Source of the DNA: Acidobacteriota bacterium
GTDB taxonomy: Bacteria; Acidobacteriota; Terriglobia; UBA7540
Direction: 5' to 3'
Assembly (NCBI GenBank): GCA_021828245.1
Contig: JAKASC010000157.1
Span: forward strand, 1 to 5,871
DNA length: 5,871 nucleotides
Every line of letters begins with the position of its first letter. Position 1 is the first letter of the stretch. Under the pieces are notes generated by a model that was not told the origin of the DNA, made no database searches, and saw only the letters and a program-made list of their open reading frames with translations. The position numbers and the translations under genes were made by a program. This document shows positions 5,841 to 5,871 of the stretch, piece after piece.

Positions 5841-5871
5841 ATGAGGAAAGTAGCACCGATCACGGAGCAGT
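5841..5871 (+). CDS. Start of a plus-strand gene, product unknown (10 codons visible)
   Basis: An ATG with a well-spaced AAGGAG opens a frame reading MRKVAPITEQ that runs off the window edge. It would be divergent from the receptor operon. Ten residues are too few to assign a family. The leader architecture makes a transposase possible, but that rests on context only. No good sigma70 promoter for it is visible; the best candidate, TTGATT/TATATA near 5610-5639, is weak. Confidence 0.45.
   Translation, partial: MRKVAPITEQ

Larger units (their letters stand above)
5744..5871 (+). mobile_element. Possible left end of an IS256/mutator-like insertion sequence
   Basis: This is a weak call. The segment 5755-5774 (AATTCTGGTGTGTAAAAGG) resembles, from memory, the AATTGTGTAAAAG-type terminal repeat of IS256. 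IS256 also has an SD followed by a short inverted-repeat arm directly before its transposase start, much like 5825-5843 here. The matching right-hand inverted repeat, target duplication and transposase body all lie outside the window, so this cannot be confirmed. The alternative is an ordinary divergent gene with a structured leader. Confidence 0.25.

Noticed and set aside
5626..5863. Two overlapping minus-strand frames (76 and 65 codons) in the right intergenic region
   Set aside because: They lack an SD, have no recognisable motif and run through the palindrome and the three-way-junction region, which explain the sequence better.
1..5871. CRISPR array, tRNA, rRNA or tandem repeats
   Set aside because: Reading both strands by eye gave no regularly spaced direct repeats, no tRNA-like cloverleaf with a CCA end and no rRNA-like conserved segments.

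Overview
The window looks like chromosomal DNA of an acidobacterium (Terriglobia/Solibacteres-like). The main evidence is a 1031-residue Oar-type TonB-dependent receptor with an N-terminal carboxypeptidase-regulatory-like domain and the plug motif LPINGRDVSDFLEIAPG, an architecture greatly expanded in Acidobacteriota. The taxonomic call is an inference from protein style, not from a marker gene.

Layout. About 93% of the window is one minus-strand transcription unit, read from right to left. A good sigma70-type promoter (TTGACA, 17-nt spacer, TTTAAT) at 5560-5588 precedes a structured leader of about 125 nt. Then come the TonB-dependent receptor (5427-2332), a secreted DUF4185/DUF5005-like beta-propeller protein (2328-1123) and a Tat-exported protein resembling a six-hairpin glycosidase (1126 to beyond position 1; only its first 375 codons are inside). 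The second gene starts 3 nt after the receptor stop. The third starts inside the stop of the second (ATGA overlap). No terminator or promoter lies between them, so they are almost certainly one operon.

How the genes may work together. The set resembles a minimal polysaccharide- or glycoconjugate-utilisation cassette: an outer-membrane transporter, a secreted propeller protein that may be a furanosidase-like hydrolase, and an exported (alpha/alpha)6 glycosidase. The substrate cannot be read from the sequence. Some DUF4185 proteins are known as endo-D-arabinanases (GH183), so a furanose polymer is one testable possibility.

Right end. Positions 5589-5840 hold no convincing gene. They contain an AT-rich stretch with a perfect 12-bp palindrome. 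From 5779 to 5839 there is a striking predicted three-way-junction RNA/DNA fold that encloses the ribosome binding site of a plus-strand gene starting at 5841, of which only 10 codons are visible. The arrangement is reminiscent of the left end of an IS256/mutator-type insertion sequence, but this cannot be settled inside the window. No tRNA, rRNA or CRISPR array was seen.
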